Assembly: GCA_002633005.1 (NCBI GenBank)
Contig: NMRA01000221.1
Coordinates: 62,001-126,000, forward strand
Origin: Phoronis australis
Lineage: Eukaryota > Phoronida > Phoronidae
Direction: 5' to 3'
Length of the DNA: 64,000 nucleotides
This document shows positions 24,336-36,945 of the stretch, piece by piece. The notes beneath the pieces were generated by a model, which searched no databases, was not told the DNA's origin, and saw only the letters and a list, made by a program, of their open reading frames with translations. The position numbers were made by a program, and so were the translations under genes. Numbering within the stretch: the stretch's first letter is position 1; each line of letters begins with the position of its first letter.

Positions 24336-25515
24336 TACGCAAGCGCGCTGTGGAATGAGTATCCCAACTCCCTGCTCGGACAGTCTCAGTGGATACAGCT
24401 TTTGATCAATGAGATGATTATAAGGGAGTTGAAGTCACGTGGTTTACGATGAGGGGAATCGTCCGCCATTTTGATGATGAACCAAATAAGCTGGCCGCTT
24501 GTGTACTGTGTAGCATTGAAGTGCAAAAATAGGTGAACAAAAATTCAAAGCGACAAAACATTACGTTTTAGAGGTAACAATAAACGGGGCTTTTCATTAT
24601 TGGTGTTTTTGATGTGTGTCACTCTGATTGAATATTGACAAAATTGATTATTTATCAAACGGATGAATTGTGCACTGTCTGTGGCCTGGCATACAAACAA
24701 ACATATCGGTATAGAGTATCTTTGATAGAAATGATGCATCATCCCTAGTCGAGTTACCAGTTGTGTCAACAAACTGCAGGCTCTACAAGGGCAGGCTACC
24801 AGTGCGAAGTCTCATAACCTCCACCGGGGAGCTCCAGCATACATGTATGTGTGACGTCAGGTGGATAAGAGTATTGGCTAACGTTCACCATTCTGCCCTC
24901 GGACCACTCAGCAGTTTGTTAGTTCGAGGCCTATCGGATTTCCTGATTGAAACACTGAATGAATGAACAAACATGGCCCTTTCTTCCACTGCTAGCACTC
25001 TATTACATACATGTACATGTAGGATTGAAGAAACAAGACAAACACAGAACTAATAAAAATTAAGAGCCAAAGCTACAGCAAAGTACCATTTACTTTTTAT
25101 GAAAATTATCCCACCAGAATCAGTCGTATTGCTTTTTCGTAGGGTCTTTGTTCCCAGGTCCATCAAGATTATGAGCTCCCAACACCATTCAACATAAGTG
25201 GCAGTGAGCACGATTATTTCCAAAATCTGTCCCCTGAGCACCTAAGCGTCGAGGATATCAGTGTGCTTTATTGTTCTTTAAGTTATTACAATAGTGCTAT
25301 GAATTGATTGCCGGGAAACCTCAAGTCAAGTGAAGAGTTTTGTCACTTGCTAAAGCTGAAGAAAAACAGCAGCCCCATGGTGCCAGCACCTGAAGTTATA
25401 TATATGCATATTGATTTTTTAGGTATTTATTATCATTTAGAAACAATTACAAAAAACAAAGAAATAAGTACACCATTCATTCACGCTTGCACACCTCAGG
25501 AAGACCATTCTCGTA
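24336..25515. other. Unassigned DNA
   Basis: No supported coding or repeat structure; one ACATGTACATGTAGG stretch near 25011. Confidence 0.4.
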
Positions 25516-25519
25516 TCTC

Positions 25520-26092
25520 GTTTAAAGTAGATATCTTTACATGTAGTTAACATGAACAATAAAATTTTCCCATTTCGCAGAGAAGCTGTCATATACAAAG
25601 TTTTTATATGCAATTATTTTTTCAGTATTATAGTACTCATAAGTATATGTAACGAACTTGTGAAAATTAGGTATATTTTTGTAACATCTCTCCTTGTAAA
25701 TGTACTGTTTAGCTAGTAGAAGCAAAACGTTAAAAAGAAAATCATGCGTCTTGTAAAGTCTAAGAATAACACTATCGTAAGACAGACTGGTGGGAAACTG
25801 AATGCGACACTTTTGAAGTAGCTTTCCGAATTCCTTCCAGAAATCTTGAACAAAGCTACATTCCCAAAAGGGTGTGACAGCGTCTCTGGAGGGCTTTCAA
25901 GATATTTACGGGCCACGGCGAGTTTTAAAGCTTTGATGAAAGTATGCATATTTATCTTTTGAATTCCCACTTGATCAAGTCCTAAACAGGCCGCGGTTTG
26001 TTTAATTTTATCATTACGGGCCTGCCATAAAAATCTAAAAAATGTCGTATTCAATTCATCCAAGACTTTTACTGGTGGGTTTGGTAAACTTG
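25520..26092 (-). pseudogene. L1/Tx1-like LINE, 3' coding end
   Basis: Minus strand reads LNTTFFRFLWQARNDKIKQT, then INMHTFIKALKLA, then in a shifted frame FVQDFWKEFGKLLQKC, and finally NVLLLAKQYIYKERCYKNIP...YYNTEKIIAYKNF. These are successive landmarks of the post-RT region of L1/Tx1 clade LINEs. At least one frameshift occurs near 25830, and the cysteine zinc-knuckle part is missing. The 5' continuation is lost in the assembly gap. Confidence 0.65.
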
Positions 26093-26753
26093 NNNNNNNN
26101 NNNNNNNNNNNNNNNNNNNNNNNNNNNNNNNNNNNNNNNNNNNNNNNNNNNNNNNNNNNNNNNNNNNNNNNNNNNNNNNNNNNNNNNNNNNNNNNNNNNN
26201 NNNNNNNNNNNNNNNNNNNNNNNNNNNNNNNNNNNNNNNNNNNNNNNNNNNNNNNNNNNNNNNNNNNNNNNNNNNNNNNNNNNNNNNNNNNNNNNNNNNN
26301 NNNNNNNNNNNNNNNNNNNNNNNNNNNNNNNNNNNNNNNNNNNNNNNNNNNNNNNNNNNNNNNNNNNNNNNNNNNNNNNNNNNNNNNNNNNNNNNNNNNN
26401 NNNNNNNNNNNNNNNNNNNNNNNNNNNNNNNNNNNNNNNNNNNNNNNNNNNNNNNNNNNNNNNNNNNNNNNNNNNNNNNNNNNNNNNNNNNNNNNNNNNN
26501 NNNNNNNNNNNNNNNNNNNNNNNNNNNNNNNNNNNNNNNNNNNNNNNNNNNNNNNNNNNNNNNNNNNNNNNNNNNNNNNNNNNNNNNNNNNNNNNNNNNN
26601 NNNNNNNNNNNNNNNNNNNNNNNNNNNNNNNNNNNNNNNNNNNNNNNNNNNNNNNNNNNNNNNNNNNNNNNNNNNNNNNNNNNNNNNNNNNNNNNNNNNN
26701 NNNNNNNNNNNNNNNNNNNNNNNNNNNNNNNNNNNNNNNNNNNNNNNNNNNNN
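26093..26753. other. Assembly gap (661 N)
   Basis: Run of N. It falls within the reverse-strand L1-like element. The two long frames that run through it are artefacts of N translation. A single further N is at 37729. Confidence 0.99.
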
Positions 26754-27260
26754 TGATAAAAAGAGATATTGTAAGGAACGTGGTGTTGTGGCTCAGTATG
26801 TGCCGAGAGCTGTGACCGGGGTGGAGAGAAGCAAGCTGCAGTAATGGACGCTCAAGTACAGGTCTGGTCGCTAGCCAATGACGTCGGTTCTTGCCTGACG
26901 GTAACACGCTCCGGGCTTGAAGAAGGTACCAGCAGTGGCTGTAAAAACAACAATAACCAACAGCAGATTTTGTTCGGCAAAAGGGATGGAGCGTGGTAAA
27001 GGTAGAAAACGGTTGACGTGAAATTTTGTGGTACCCCGGGTAGGGAGGGCGGGAGAGGTATAAACTTGTCTAATTAGGAAAACTTACGAGTGAATGTACT
27101 GTTGCTTGAGGCTGGGCCAACAGGAAGCTGGAGAGAAAGAACAAACAGCGCAACCATCGGACTTGGTAGGAATTAACCAGCAGTTGGATACGAAGCGTGA
27201 AGGGCTCATAATGGTATTTGCCCAAATAATAGGATTTATGTCAGAGTGCCATAAATCTCA
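26754..27260. other. Unassigned, less AT-rich block between two L1 pieces
   Basis: Not recognisable as L1 in any minus-strand frame although it lies between the RT start (27261-27450) and the C-terminal part. Probably another insertion or a wrong join at the gap. Confidence 0.35.
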
Positions 27261-27960
27261 TTATATGTCACATTGAGTAAGGTCAAATAATGTTAATTTA
27301 TCTGCTCCCTTAGAGATGCAGGTGATCACTCCCTCTTTCTGTGTTGAGGATAACTGGCCAACAGCAAAACCAGTATTAAGTGTGCGAACAACGAGATGTC
27401 CAATGTCAGCCCAAAAAAATTCCACTGAAAAACCACCAGAACCTGGGCTCTTGTTGTTTTTCATTTCTTTTCAAGCATTGTGTGACTTCTTCATATGTAA
27501 GAAGACATTACAATTTTTCTTTTTCTATCTCATTCAGTTAGGAGGAACAAACCTCATCAAGAAGAGTTTCTAAAGCAGTATTGTTAGACTGTCTATATTT
27601 GCATAAATTTTCATAAAAAGTTTTGGTTTCCTAAATAACTTCTTCTTCACTATTGACTTTATTGTCAGATTTCCACAAAAAGGCATAAACTTACTTGTGT
27701 AATGCCTATTTTCCAAGTGAAGAAAATATTTGGAAGGCTTTTCACCTTCTTCAATCCATCTTGCTCTCGACCTAGTCATAAGACCTCTTAACTTATTTTG
27801 CCTTAGCTCGGCAAGTAGATTATTTTTTTGTTCCAGTAGTACCCTGCCAAGGCTTAGACTTTTTTCCAACAAGCTTATTTCTTTGATAAGTTGCTGTTCA
27901 ACTATATTACTTTTTCTTTTTTAGTAAGTAGCATATTAATCTTTGCCGAAAATATCTTGA
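27261..27960 (-). pseudogene. L1/Tx1-like LINE, endonuclease-RT linker and RT start
   Basis: Minus strand 27570-27872 reads LRGLMTRSRARWIEEGEKPS then KYFLHLENRHYTSK, the classic R-A-R-W-x-E-E-G-E-K-P-(S/T)-K-Y-F linker of L1-type LINEs. 27261-27464 reads NNKSPGSGGFSVEFFWADIG and QKEGVITCISKG, the first RT motif block. The coding match stops abruptly after ISKG (about 27305). Multiple stops and frameshifts: dead copy. Confidence 0.7.
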
Positions 27961-28011
27961 GAAGAGACGCGAATGTTTTCTTTTCCAATTGGATCTGCTC
28001 TGCGTGGAAAG

Positions 28012-28793
28012 TAAGTGTTAGCGTGAAAGAGAATGTGGCAACAGCGACCTATTTGACTCGAAGAACAATGTTACTAAACATAGTATGGACATGATAATTA
28101 TTTTATTTGATTGAGTTGTTGGCGGCCAAGAACTATAATATTAGAATGAATCATGTTACACATTGCATCATTTGAAACTGGTAGTGTGAGCCAGAAGCTG
28201 ACCAGGCTTATTTTAACAAAGGCCAATGAATTCATGGATTTTTAAAAAAACTTCTGTGGTTATGCGCTAGTTTTTGGTTTCGAAATTTTCAAATAGAAAA
28301 GGCCAGCTGAAATGGGCCGGTCTCCGTTTCTTAACATTGTGTCATGTTGGCTGACATTATTTAGATTCCTTTTCCCCCATTGTTACCTCATGTCAAGAAT
28401 TGTACACTTGGCCTACATCAAAATCCTGCACTCACTGCTTGTTTTGTATTTGGTACATTATGTTTCACATACCCCAGAATGAATGAGGCACAGAAAGAAT
28501 ACTGGCGGGACTACGCGCCAGCTCTGGGCAACATTCGGTTGAAATTCACAGGCTAAAAGTCACATGTCTTGTCCGATTTTAAAAATTCAAAAACCAAACA
28601 ACGTCTACTTTTCATGAACGATTCAAATATGCTTTTTAAAAATTTTCAACTCGAAAATTAGAAAGAATTGTCGCCCCCAGTGTGTTTATGGGGGTTGCGA
28701 TTATCTAGAAACGATAACATTAACCACAACAGCATAAGGTCTTTGATTCCTGGGTTAGGCAAACCCGTCGATTTGTCCAATCTCGACCGGTTT
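28012..28793 (+). repeat. Direct repeat copy 1 (possible 5' LTR)
   Basis: About 780 bp nearly identical to 31478-32287, starting TAAGTGTTAGCGTGAAAGAG and ending AATCTCGACCGGTTT. Differs by a ~31-bp deletion near 28240 and a few substitutions. Immediately followed by a primer-binding-site-like sequence (28794). Termini are not TG...CA and no target duplication was found, so LTR identity is an inference. Confidence 0.6.
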
Positions 28794-28813
28794 TGGTGTC
28801 AACGTAGGATTCG
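28794..28813 (+). promoter_or_regulatory. Possible retroelement primer-binding site (tRNA-Leu-like)
   Basis: TGGTGTCAACGTAGGATTCG directly abuts the end of direct repeat copy 1. Complements of metazoan tRNA-Leu 3' ends read TGGTGTCAGAAGTGGGATTC; the match needs one deletion and two changes. Confidence 0.4.
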
Positions 28814-31477
28814 TGTCATGTGTTGCCAGCCGAAATTGGTTTCAAAATCCCGAGGCTTGCCTCGCGATGATGATCTCATCCATTGGCTGTCAATAAGAAA
28901 ATACGCAGGTCTTATAGTAAGAGAGAACGCAAACAGTCGAGGAACAACCAACAAATGGCATTACTGAGCGTGAAAATTGACGATTTTGGTCATTCCTATG
29001 ATGGCCTATGTTCCGTCTGTTCTTGCTATTATGTGCGCGTCCCGTTCAGTAACACTAGGTTCTCGCTAAAAAGCAAAATTTCGCGAGATTACGTGATATA
29101 TTGCTGTGTATTTTAAATAAAAACACGTGACTTATATTAAATTTTAGCTAGGTCCTAGCGTACAGTAGGTCCTAGCGTCTACTGAACGCACGCCTGCCGA
29201 GCATCCGACAGTGATGTTATATTTTTGCGATATTCGTGCAAAAAAGGCTGACATCGGTATTCGAAAGAACCAAACAAGACTTGCAGATCCTACGATGTGT
29301 TCGTACTCATATTCACAATTGTCGCAGAGGAGATAGATTTTGGCCTTTGAAAACTTCTCTCACTAGATTGAAACAGACGGAGCGCATGTTAAAACGGGAA
29401 AACCTATTCCTTTGGAAAAGCTTGAATGGATGTAAACAAAACCTATCCCGGATGAAGACGCTCTGCAGGCCTACATGTACATGTATATGAAGGTTTGTGG
29501 CAACATAGACTATAGGCAACGAAATGTATCTACATTAAGTTATGACGAGAATAGGTGCAATAAACGGATCAGTTTGGACGAATAGTATTGTCACTGGTGT
29601 GTTCGGAGAGGGCACAAAAATCTATTATACAAGACAGTGAACTAAAGCCGTGGCGTAAATGAGGAGCAGGGTATTCAACAACATGTCAAGCAAAGTAAAC
29701 GATCTTGAAAAGCACAAAGACAGGCTACAGCTGCAGCATGGGCCATACTGTGACACCACGCTCTCACTGGGCGCGACTACTCAACGAACTTTTCATGAAA
29801 GCCGATGTGAATACAGTAGGTGGTAACTGGAACTAAACGAATTCATGCAATAGTTCCGTTTGCCGTTCAAATGGTGTCTGAGTAACCCTCAATATTATTG
29901 TAATAAAAAAACTATAATACAAGCATCGACATTAAAAAGCGATCATTTACTCATTCCTCAATTTCGTCAATAAAGGCAAAACGTGTTCAGAGTAAGGAGA
30001 ACTCCGTCAATCTTGTTCTCTGATGAGCATAGAAGCGTTGATGTTGGTGTAGTCTCTGTATTTGCGCGTCCGCACTAAGTAACATCAAGGATGACAATAA
30101 GCCTTTGTCGAACTGATGAACAAGACTTTATTCCCATATCTTACAACACAGCCACTTCAAACACCCTGTTCTTATTTTTCCTTAAATTTACATTCAGCGG
30201 AATCCCCTTGCAACTAGCAAATGTCTCAGGAATTGAGATTGTTTCTTTGTGCAAAGCACTAAAACTGCATTGTTCTAGTCGAGTCGGTTGTTTAAAATGA
30301 GTAGAACCACGACTGACGAATGGCCAGGAGAAGCTGAATGGCTTTGGCGCACACGCACGCGAACCGTTAGCGACAGGTCACATTACCCTTGAAGGTTTTT
30401 ATTAAGTAAGGTGTAATGCAAGCAAGTTAAACACAATTGTGACATTTCATGTTTAGATTGCACGGAAAATATCGATATTGTAACTGAGGTGGCACACATG
30501 ACTTAGGTTGTGTACTTCTTTGTAATGGGTGGGAATAAGCGGAAGTAGGATGAGGTTAGGCAGTTTGTCAACAATCAGTTGAAATTTTATAATAAGTGGT
30601 GTTAAGAACATTAGTACAAAGACATGTAAGACAAAAATGCAAGCCCTTCTCACTTTTACCACACACCCGCACGCACGAACTCACACTCACACACACCCTC
30701 CCTCGTCAACAAACCCACACACTTGATCTAGGATGTTTTTAGGAGAAAGTTAAGGTTAGCCAGTTTCTCCAGGTTGCCTGGTATTCATCTAAATTACCAT
30801 TAGTTATCAATATTCTTTGAAAATAAAATTCTCATTCTAATATAGTAAGAAAATGACAGAAACATTTAGTTACGTACATAAGATATTTTAAATGTAAAAA
30901 GAATCCAATTGAAAACTTTAATTTAATTACTTATGGGCAAGCCAAAAATCATTGTTTTTTCAATAATTAAACGGAAACTACTTACCTACAACACTCAACT
31001 GATTAATTCTCCAACAATATTTTGACATTATTGCATTCGAAAAGGATGTGATCTACTGCTTTAGTTTGTGACTTGTAGAAATTACAGCAACCAGTTGAAT
31101 TTGCCTGGCAAAGACTTCGCGCCTTAGAAATTTGAAATGGGATTGATTCCATCATTGAATCACTGTTAAGGTACTGTGTTCATTCATCGTAAATGGTATT
31201 TCCCCAAGTATGTCTCCGCAATTGTCTGGCATATAACAATTGTGGCTTGAGTGGAGTGGCCCTGAACATGTTTCAATTAATTTCAATAGCTTCTGGTGTG
31301 TTGATCTAACACACCTCGGAGGTTTGGGCTTGTCTGGCGTGGGTATCCCACCACAGGATTTGTCTGGCGAAGTTCCTCATGACGCTTGGTTTAAAATTGA
31401 ATATTTTGCAACTGGTTTCATGTGGTTAACTCTTGTATTGATTTAGCTCAGTTTTGGGACACCAACATATTAGAAAA
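28814..31477. other. Non-coding interval between the two direct repeats
   Basis: 2.66 kb with no gag, protease, RT or integrase motif seen on either strand. Contains a GGTCCTAGCGT duplication near 29151-29178 and an L1-like remnant at 30990-31120. If the flanking repeats are LTRs this would be a non-autonomous interior. The purine-rich AGAAAATAAG just before copy 2 could be a polypurine tract, weakly. Confidence 0.4.
30990..31120 (-). mobile_element. L1-like C-terminal remnant
   Basis: Minus strand reads GCCNFYKSQTKAVDHILFEC then NNVKILLEN, the CCxFCxxxxET(x)xH(I/L)xxxC knuckle of L1-type LINEs, followed by stops. Confidence 0.4.
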
Positions 31478-32287
31478 TAAGTGTTAGCGTGAAAGAGAAT
31501 GTGGCAACAGCGACCTATTTGACTCGAAGAAAAATGTTACTAAACACAGTATGGACATGATAATCATTTTATTTGATTGAGTTGTTGACGGCCAAGAACT
31601 ATGATATTAGAATGAATCATGTTGCACATTGCATCATTTAACACTGGTAGTGTGAGCAAGAAGCTGACCAAGCTTTATTTTAACAAAGGCCAGTGAATTC
31701 ATGACAAAGAAAAAAACATATGGTTCTAGTCTTGGATTTTTTAAAAAACTTCTGTGGTTATGCGCAAGTTTTTGGTTTCGAAATTTTCAAATAGAAAAGG
31801 CCAGCTGAAATGAGCCGGTATCCGTTTCTTAACATTGTGTCATATTGGCTGGCATTATTTAGGTTCCTTTTTCCCCATTGTTACCTCATGTCAAGAATTG
31901 TACACTTGGGCTACATCAAAATCCTGCACTCCCTGCTTGTTTTGTATTTGGTACATTATGTTTCACATACCCCAGAATGAATGAGGCACAGAATACTGGC
32001 GGGACTACGCGCCAGCTCCGGGCAACATTCGGTTGAAATTCACAGGCTAAAAGTCACATGTTTTGTCCGATTTTAAAAATTCAAAAACCAAACAACGTCT
32101 ACTTTTCATGAACGATTCAAATATGCTTTTTAAAAATTTTCAACTCGAAAATTAGAAAGAATCGTCGCCCCCAGTGTGTTTATGGGGGTTGCGATTATCT
32201 AGAAACGATAACATTAACCACAACAGCATAAGGTCTTTGATTCCTGGGTTAGGCAAACCCGTCGATTTGTCCAATCTCGACCGGTTT
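31478..32287 (+). repeat. Direct repeat copy 2 (possible 3' LTR)
   Basis: Partner of 28012-28793, same orientation, slightly longer because it keeps GACAAAGAAAAAAACATATG... near 31700. Ends CGACCGGTTT then unrelated ATTTCTC. Confidence 0.6.
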
Positions 32288-32900
32288 ATTTCTCAAAACA
32301 TTGTCTGGTGGTAGCTAAGGTACAAAACTATAAATCATAAGGCATTTATTTGATGCTATGAATCTGAAAAAAAATTCAAAAGTATAAGATTTCACTTGTC
32401 CGCTAAATCATATCCTAAATTGGTGAGAATTGTTACCATGGGCAGCGCAGCACTGAAATAAGTGAGGGGGCTATAGGCCCCCAGATCGCTATGGTGCGCG
32501 CCACCCACATCCATGGGCGGTGCAGCACTGAAATACTCCCCCCTCATGGTGCGTCGCCCATGGTTGCTGTATGTTCCTGTTCCCATCAGCCAATGAACAG
32601 GTAGAGTAGACCAAGAGAACTTACCTCTCGTCGCTGAACAGACAATGAGGACAGACAACCTGTTCACAGCATTCTTTCTGATGAGCGAATCTCCTCTTCA
32701 GAAATCTCTGCCGGAATCGGTCCAAGATCTGCAATACAACATTTTAAGATTTTAAAAACACTAATTATCATATACAAATCAAGTTGACTTAAAAGCGAAT
32801 CAGATTTGAGCAAAAAGGACAACTTAACACGTGTATTCAATTGGACACCCACAACTGACTGACAAAGAGGAAGACATCATCTTCAAATAACACCGAGACA
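32288..32900. other. Unassigned DNA with one short duplication
   Basis: CATGGGC(A/G)G(C/T)GCAGCACTGAAATA occurs at 32438-32460 and 32512-32536. Nothing else seen. Confidence 0.4.
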
Positions 32901-32904
32901 CGAC

Positions 32905-33895
32905 AATCAGGCGTTTATGCAGCGTACGTCCTGGACGTCCAAATGGACGCTCTGGCACTAACATGGAGCCCTGGCAAGGACGCCCAATGTATCATTTGGA
33001 GGCCCACTATCAATAGGAATCTTTCAAGTTTGGACACACACATTGTAATGATTACTAGGAAACCTATAGGGCCTTTCATACCAACATCGATCCGTCGATG
33101 GTTTGGGGAGTTACGGTCAGTATGAACGCTTAACTCCGGTCCTGGATCGCTGTTAACAGCTCCAATTAACGTCGCAGTTAACAGGTGGATTTAAGACCAC
33201 AGCATCGACGCTGCGGTGCAGTATGAACGCTTAACTTCGGTCCAATCGAAGTTATCGCCAGGTGCCACTGTTATCGCCAACAGTTACAAGGTAGTGCCGT
33301 CACTAATAGTTGCTTATATTTTGCTCTAATAATAACCAATCGATTTAAAAATAAGTTTAATGTCACTTAGCACATGTAAATATTTCCAAATTGAAACATT
33401 GAAAAAAATCTTAACGTGCATCGCTACCTTGTGATAACTTCGATGACGACAGCAGCACACAACCATTTACTTCGATGTTCATTAACTACCGAAGCCAGTA
33501 TGAACGGTCCAGTTAACTGCATTGTTTACATCGATGCTCCCCTCAGACCGGGCCTTATGAAGACTCACAGTGGTGGCTTTTTGCAAAGCAGGAAGAAATA
33601 TACAATGTATATACAAAGTATATATAATACTTTGTATATACAATGTTGCTATGCTCACACTTGTTTGATAGCATTGTAAAAGTCTTAGTCTAGTTTTTTT
33701 TAGTAAAAATGCTCACTACAGAAGGCTGTTTTGCAAAATTAGATGTAAAAACCTTGGCCTATGCATTTTTTGGTAAAAAATATGTGTTTGGGGGGAATAC
33801 TGGGGGTGGGGGGGGTTACGCGTCGGAATCATGGACGCCCTGGAATATTGGGAACCCCATTTTGGACACCCTATTTTCGAAATCCTGGAAAAGGA
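32905..33895 (+). repeat. Dispersed repeat, + copy, interrupted
   Basis: Two halves (32905-33067 and 33556-33895) together match the reverse complement of 37610-38150: shared CCCACTATCAATAGGAA, ACATTGTAATGATTACTA, GACTCACAGTGGTGGCT, GTTGCTATGCTCACACTTG, AATGCTCACTACAG and TGTTTGGGGGGA blocks. Interrupted by the TIR element at 33068-33555. No coding content. Confidence 0.7.
33068..33555. mobile_element. Small TIR element nested in the 32.9-kb repeat
   Basis: Begins AGGGCCTTTC and ends CGGGCCT, with TAT on both sides (33065-33067, 33556-33558). The uninterrupted partner at about 38050-38075 shows the empty site. Internal sequence is related to 48626-49622 (shared GTGGATTTAA, AACTTCGGTC, GTCGTCACTAAT, ATAACTTTGATGACGACAGCA-like blocks). 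Non-coding. Confidence 0.62.
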
Positions 33896-33959
33896 CTGAT
33901 GACAATGCGGATGCATATAACACTAGTTTGTCAAACTCTCCCACCTCACCACCGTCTCT

Positions 33960-35260
33960 GAACAGGTGAACAGAAGAGCAATACGTAGACATAGTTTCTT
34001 ATGTGAAAAGCAAGATCGTGCAAGAATGTATGCTCAGGAGATTACTGGTCTATTCTAGCAAAATGGCAGCCACTGAAGTGATTGGTTGCCAAGGTTTGAG
34101 TCTTGAATTTACTGTTCCCATTCTATAAGTGAAGACTTCTTCACCATGAGTACAAGCTAATGTCTTGCCATCGACACAAGCAGATGTTGGCACCATCATC
34201 TTAAGCCGTTTTTATAAGAGAAACAATCGTCATGGTGGAGTTGTTACGGCACGACGGCGGCGTATTACTCCACTTTAGTCGCATTTACATGACATTAGAT
34301 CAAAAACTGGATAAGTATGAGACTTCAACAGAAAGGATCCATTCCATCATGCCACAGTTAATGCTTAGATGTATAGTTGAGATTGGAGCAACCGATTGAG
34401 TGCACCTTGCTCTACCTCTCAAACCAGAGTCAAAAATGGCTGCCACGGTGTCAACTTCTTCCATGTCAATGGTGTTTACAACCGCTCTTTTGCCCGATAA
34501 AGTATAAATGGAACTTTACGCACAGTCAACTTGGGCCACATCAAAGTTATTGCCTAAACACACTCAGCAAGCAAAACAGCTCGACTTGGGAGACTTGCCA
34601 AATTTAAAAATCAGATTTTTACACTTTCAGCTTTATAGTTTGCAATATCAGTCTGCTAGTTTCAACGCTATATTCCTACAATAACTCTGGCTATCTCATT
34701 TGATTGTCTTTCAACACAGCAACCCCACATACTCACATGCTCACTGTCAAATATGGAGAAACTTTAAGATCTTGTCTGAAAGTGACCTATTTATGTTTTC
34801 AATCAAACCCAAGCCACCAAGCTATTGAATTTCAACCAATGAAAGGGATACTGAACCTGCATCTATGTAACAGCTCTGACAGAACATCACAATTTTTTTC
34901 CCTGCACAAAAACAACAGAGTTTTTTTCATTATGTACAGTAAAACCTTAAATAGGGAATTCCATAAGATTTCTTCATACCTACTTTTATTACTACAAGAA
35001 ATAACAGACTAATAAATAATTACATAGGAATACATGTTTAATATCTGATGTAATTATAAAGATTTGGAACAAAACACAACCTGAAAGGTTGGCACTTTGT
35101 TCAAAGCACTGCACGTAGGTTTTCTAATTAGACAAAAACTACACGTGTTATAACCCCAGTGTTCTACTTAGACAAACATTGAAACAAGATGTAAATTACG
35201 TGTCATGTTCTCCTGCTATAATCTTCCTTTATATTAATTCACAAAAAACAACTTTAGTTA
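33960..35260. other. Unassigned DNA
   Basis: No supported feature; scattered short frames without domain signatures. Confidence 0.4.
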
Positions 35261-35264
35261 CGAC

Positions 35265-35690
35265 TTCTACAAATTGGTGGTCCAAAGGGTCTCTAACACC
35301 TTTGGCAAACTAACTGTTATTAAATCATTTGCTCTGCCAATACTGGTCTATCTTCCGAAAACATTCTCGTCTACGTCTACGTCTACACCATGGTTGAATT
35401 ACAAGACAAACTATTTTATAGTTTAATCTGGCAAAATAAACCTGACAAAATTAAGAGGACCACCGGGGTTCAAGATTTATCATTGAAGGGTACACTTGAA
35501 GTCATTCATCAACTCCCTTAAAATTATGAGGTTTAGAAGATTAATACAACACGATGGAACCTGGAAGAAAATTATAATTCCAACAAATCTGTTATTTTCA
35601 CTGAACGTATTTAATTTCTGTACGGCCAATTTTCGTTTCCTAGCTGCAACGATTCATAATCACTTGGATCTGATTCATTTCCACTGAGCA
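35265..35690 (+). pseudogene. L1/Tx1-like LINE fragment
   Basis: Plus strand reads LVVQRVSNTFGKLTVIKSFA then LPILVYLP, and LFYSLIWQNKPDKIKRTTGV, followed in another frame by SFINSLKIMRFRRLIQHDGT then WKKIII. These match in order the region after the RT in the L1-like copy at 25.5-26.1 kb (FFRFLWQARNDKIKQ...FIKALKL). Frameshifted and truncated both sides. Confidence 0.65.
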
Positions 35691-35942
35691 AACACTTTTG
35701 TCCCATTCGCTGTTGTATCAGTCATTCGTGTTTGTTGAGTGAAAGTGAATACAGAACCATGATGAGAGCCCTTCATGTCACTTTCTAATGTCAGATGGAG
35801 AGTAAACACAGGCGTGCCAATGGAAGAGTAATTAACATCCCAATATACATGCCCATGGTAACCAGGGATCTGCGTTTTTGCTAACTAAAAGTAACACCAA
35901 AAAACAGTGGAAATTATGTGAAGTGAGAAATAGACTACATTG

Positions 35943-36117
35943 CAGTGGTGGATTTATGGGAAGGGGCAAAGGGGGCCATGCCCCCCCCCCTCCTTAAATT
36001 CTCCCATATTCCATTTGGTAGATCAAGGGTGCGAATGTCTGACGGGCAATATCCTGGCTATATACTCTGCCCTGGGCCCCCTCACTCAAAATCCTGGATC
36101 TCCCTTGCATCGTATTG
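35943..36117. mobile_element. MITE, CAGTGG-type, copy 3
   Basis: CAGTGGTGGATTTATGGGAA ... AAATCCTGGATCTCCCTTG with a C-run; inverse orientation of the 18.4-kb copy (shares TGTCTGACGGGCAATATCCTG with its complement). Confidence 0.68.
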
Positions 36118-36695
36118 TAAAATTGATTAACTAAACTCCTACAAATCCATAACATGCTCACAGGATTAAGGTTGTTGAATCCTCGACTCTACCACATTAT
36201 TCGTTTTAATTTGTTTGGAACTGGTATTAGATAAGAGTTTACGAGTTTTCATAAAGTTTGAATTTTTTCCACAAAAACGAAGCAGTCATTTGCATTTAAT
36301 TGCCAGGGAGCAGTGATAAAACTTTGTGCTCTCATTTTTAGAAAATGCAAGGATATACGACCTAGGAGCTGTTTTGCAAGTCGGATCAAAGATCATGGTT
36401 CATTTCAGTACATAACGTTCAAAAAAGTTCAGCTTAATTGAACTTTGATCAACTCCTTTACCAAACTCAGATCCAGCAATTTAATTCCTATATACAGGCA
36501 CGATGTATTAAAACACCAACTTTGTATTAAATTACATTTTCCCAATTTCAACCATTCAAAATCCCGGAATTGAAAAGGTAACAAAAAAGAGGATTCTGTG
36601 TGGTTCAAATTAACACAACAGACCAGCTATATCCACTCGCTCCACATTTTTTGGTCTTTGAATGATGTCGGGAAGAACTTAAAGACATCACACAT
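36118..36695. other. Unassigned DNA
   Basis: Nothing recognised. Confidence 0.4.
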
Positions 36696-36699
36696 CAAC

Positions 36700-36945
36700 T
36701 ATCTCCTGGAATAGCAGCCCACAGCACAGCCATAATACTTCAATGGCATTGGAAGGACAAATAGAGTAATGCAGCTGAGAAAAAAACTTAAAGAACACAA
36801 GAAAAACAAAGTACATGTGGAACTCCAATGGCACAAAAATGAGGTTGTAAAAGTGTTTGATGGATATTGCAGCATTGTGGGTAAATACAGCAAGATTCGA
36901 GTGTCGCTGTGTAATGTGGAACGGCCCTATTCAAAACTCATAGTA
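36700..36945 (-). mobile_element. Third, shorter copy of the THAP-carrying element
   Basis: Shares CAGCCCACAGCACAGCCATAAT, GGCATTGGAAGGACAAATAG and AACTCCAATGGCACAAAAAT blocks with the 60.8 kb copy and ends in CGGCCCTATTC, the TIR sequence. The - strand reads KYYGCAVGC, the THAP start; the first half of the family unit is missing. Confidence 0.45.

Noticed and set aside
26042-26907. Two long opposing open frames (257 and 283 codons)
   Set aside because: They run through the N gap; only a few dozen real codons exist at the ends.
33709-33969. Gly-rich 86-codon frame
   Set aside because: Comes from the TGTTTGGGGGG stretch of the dispersed repeat; the inverted copy does not keep the frame.
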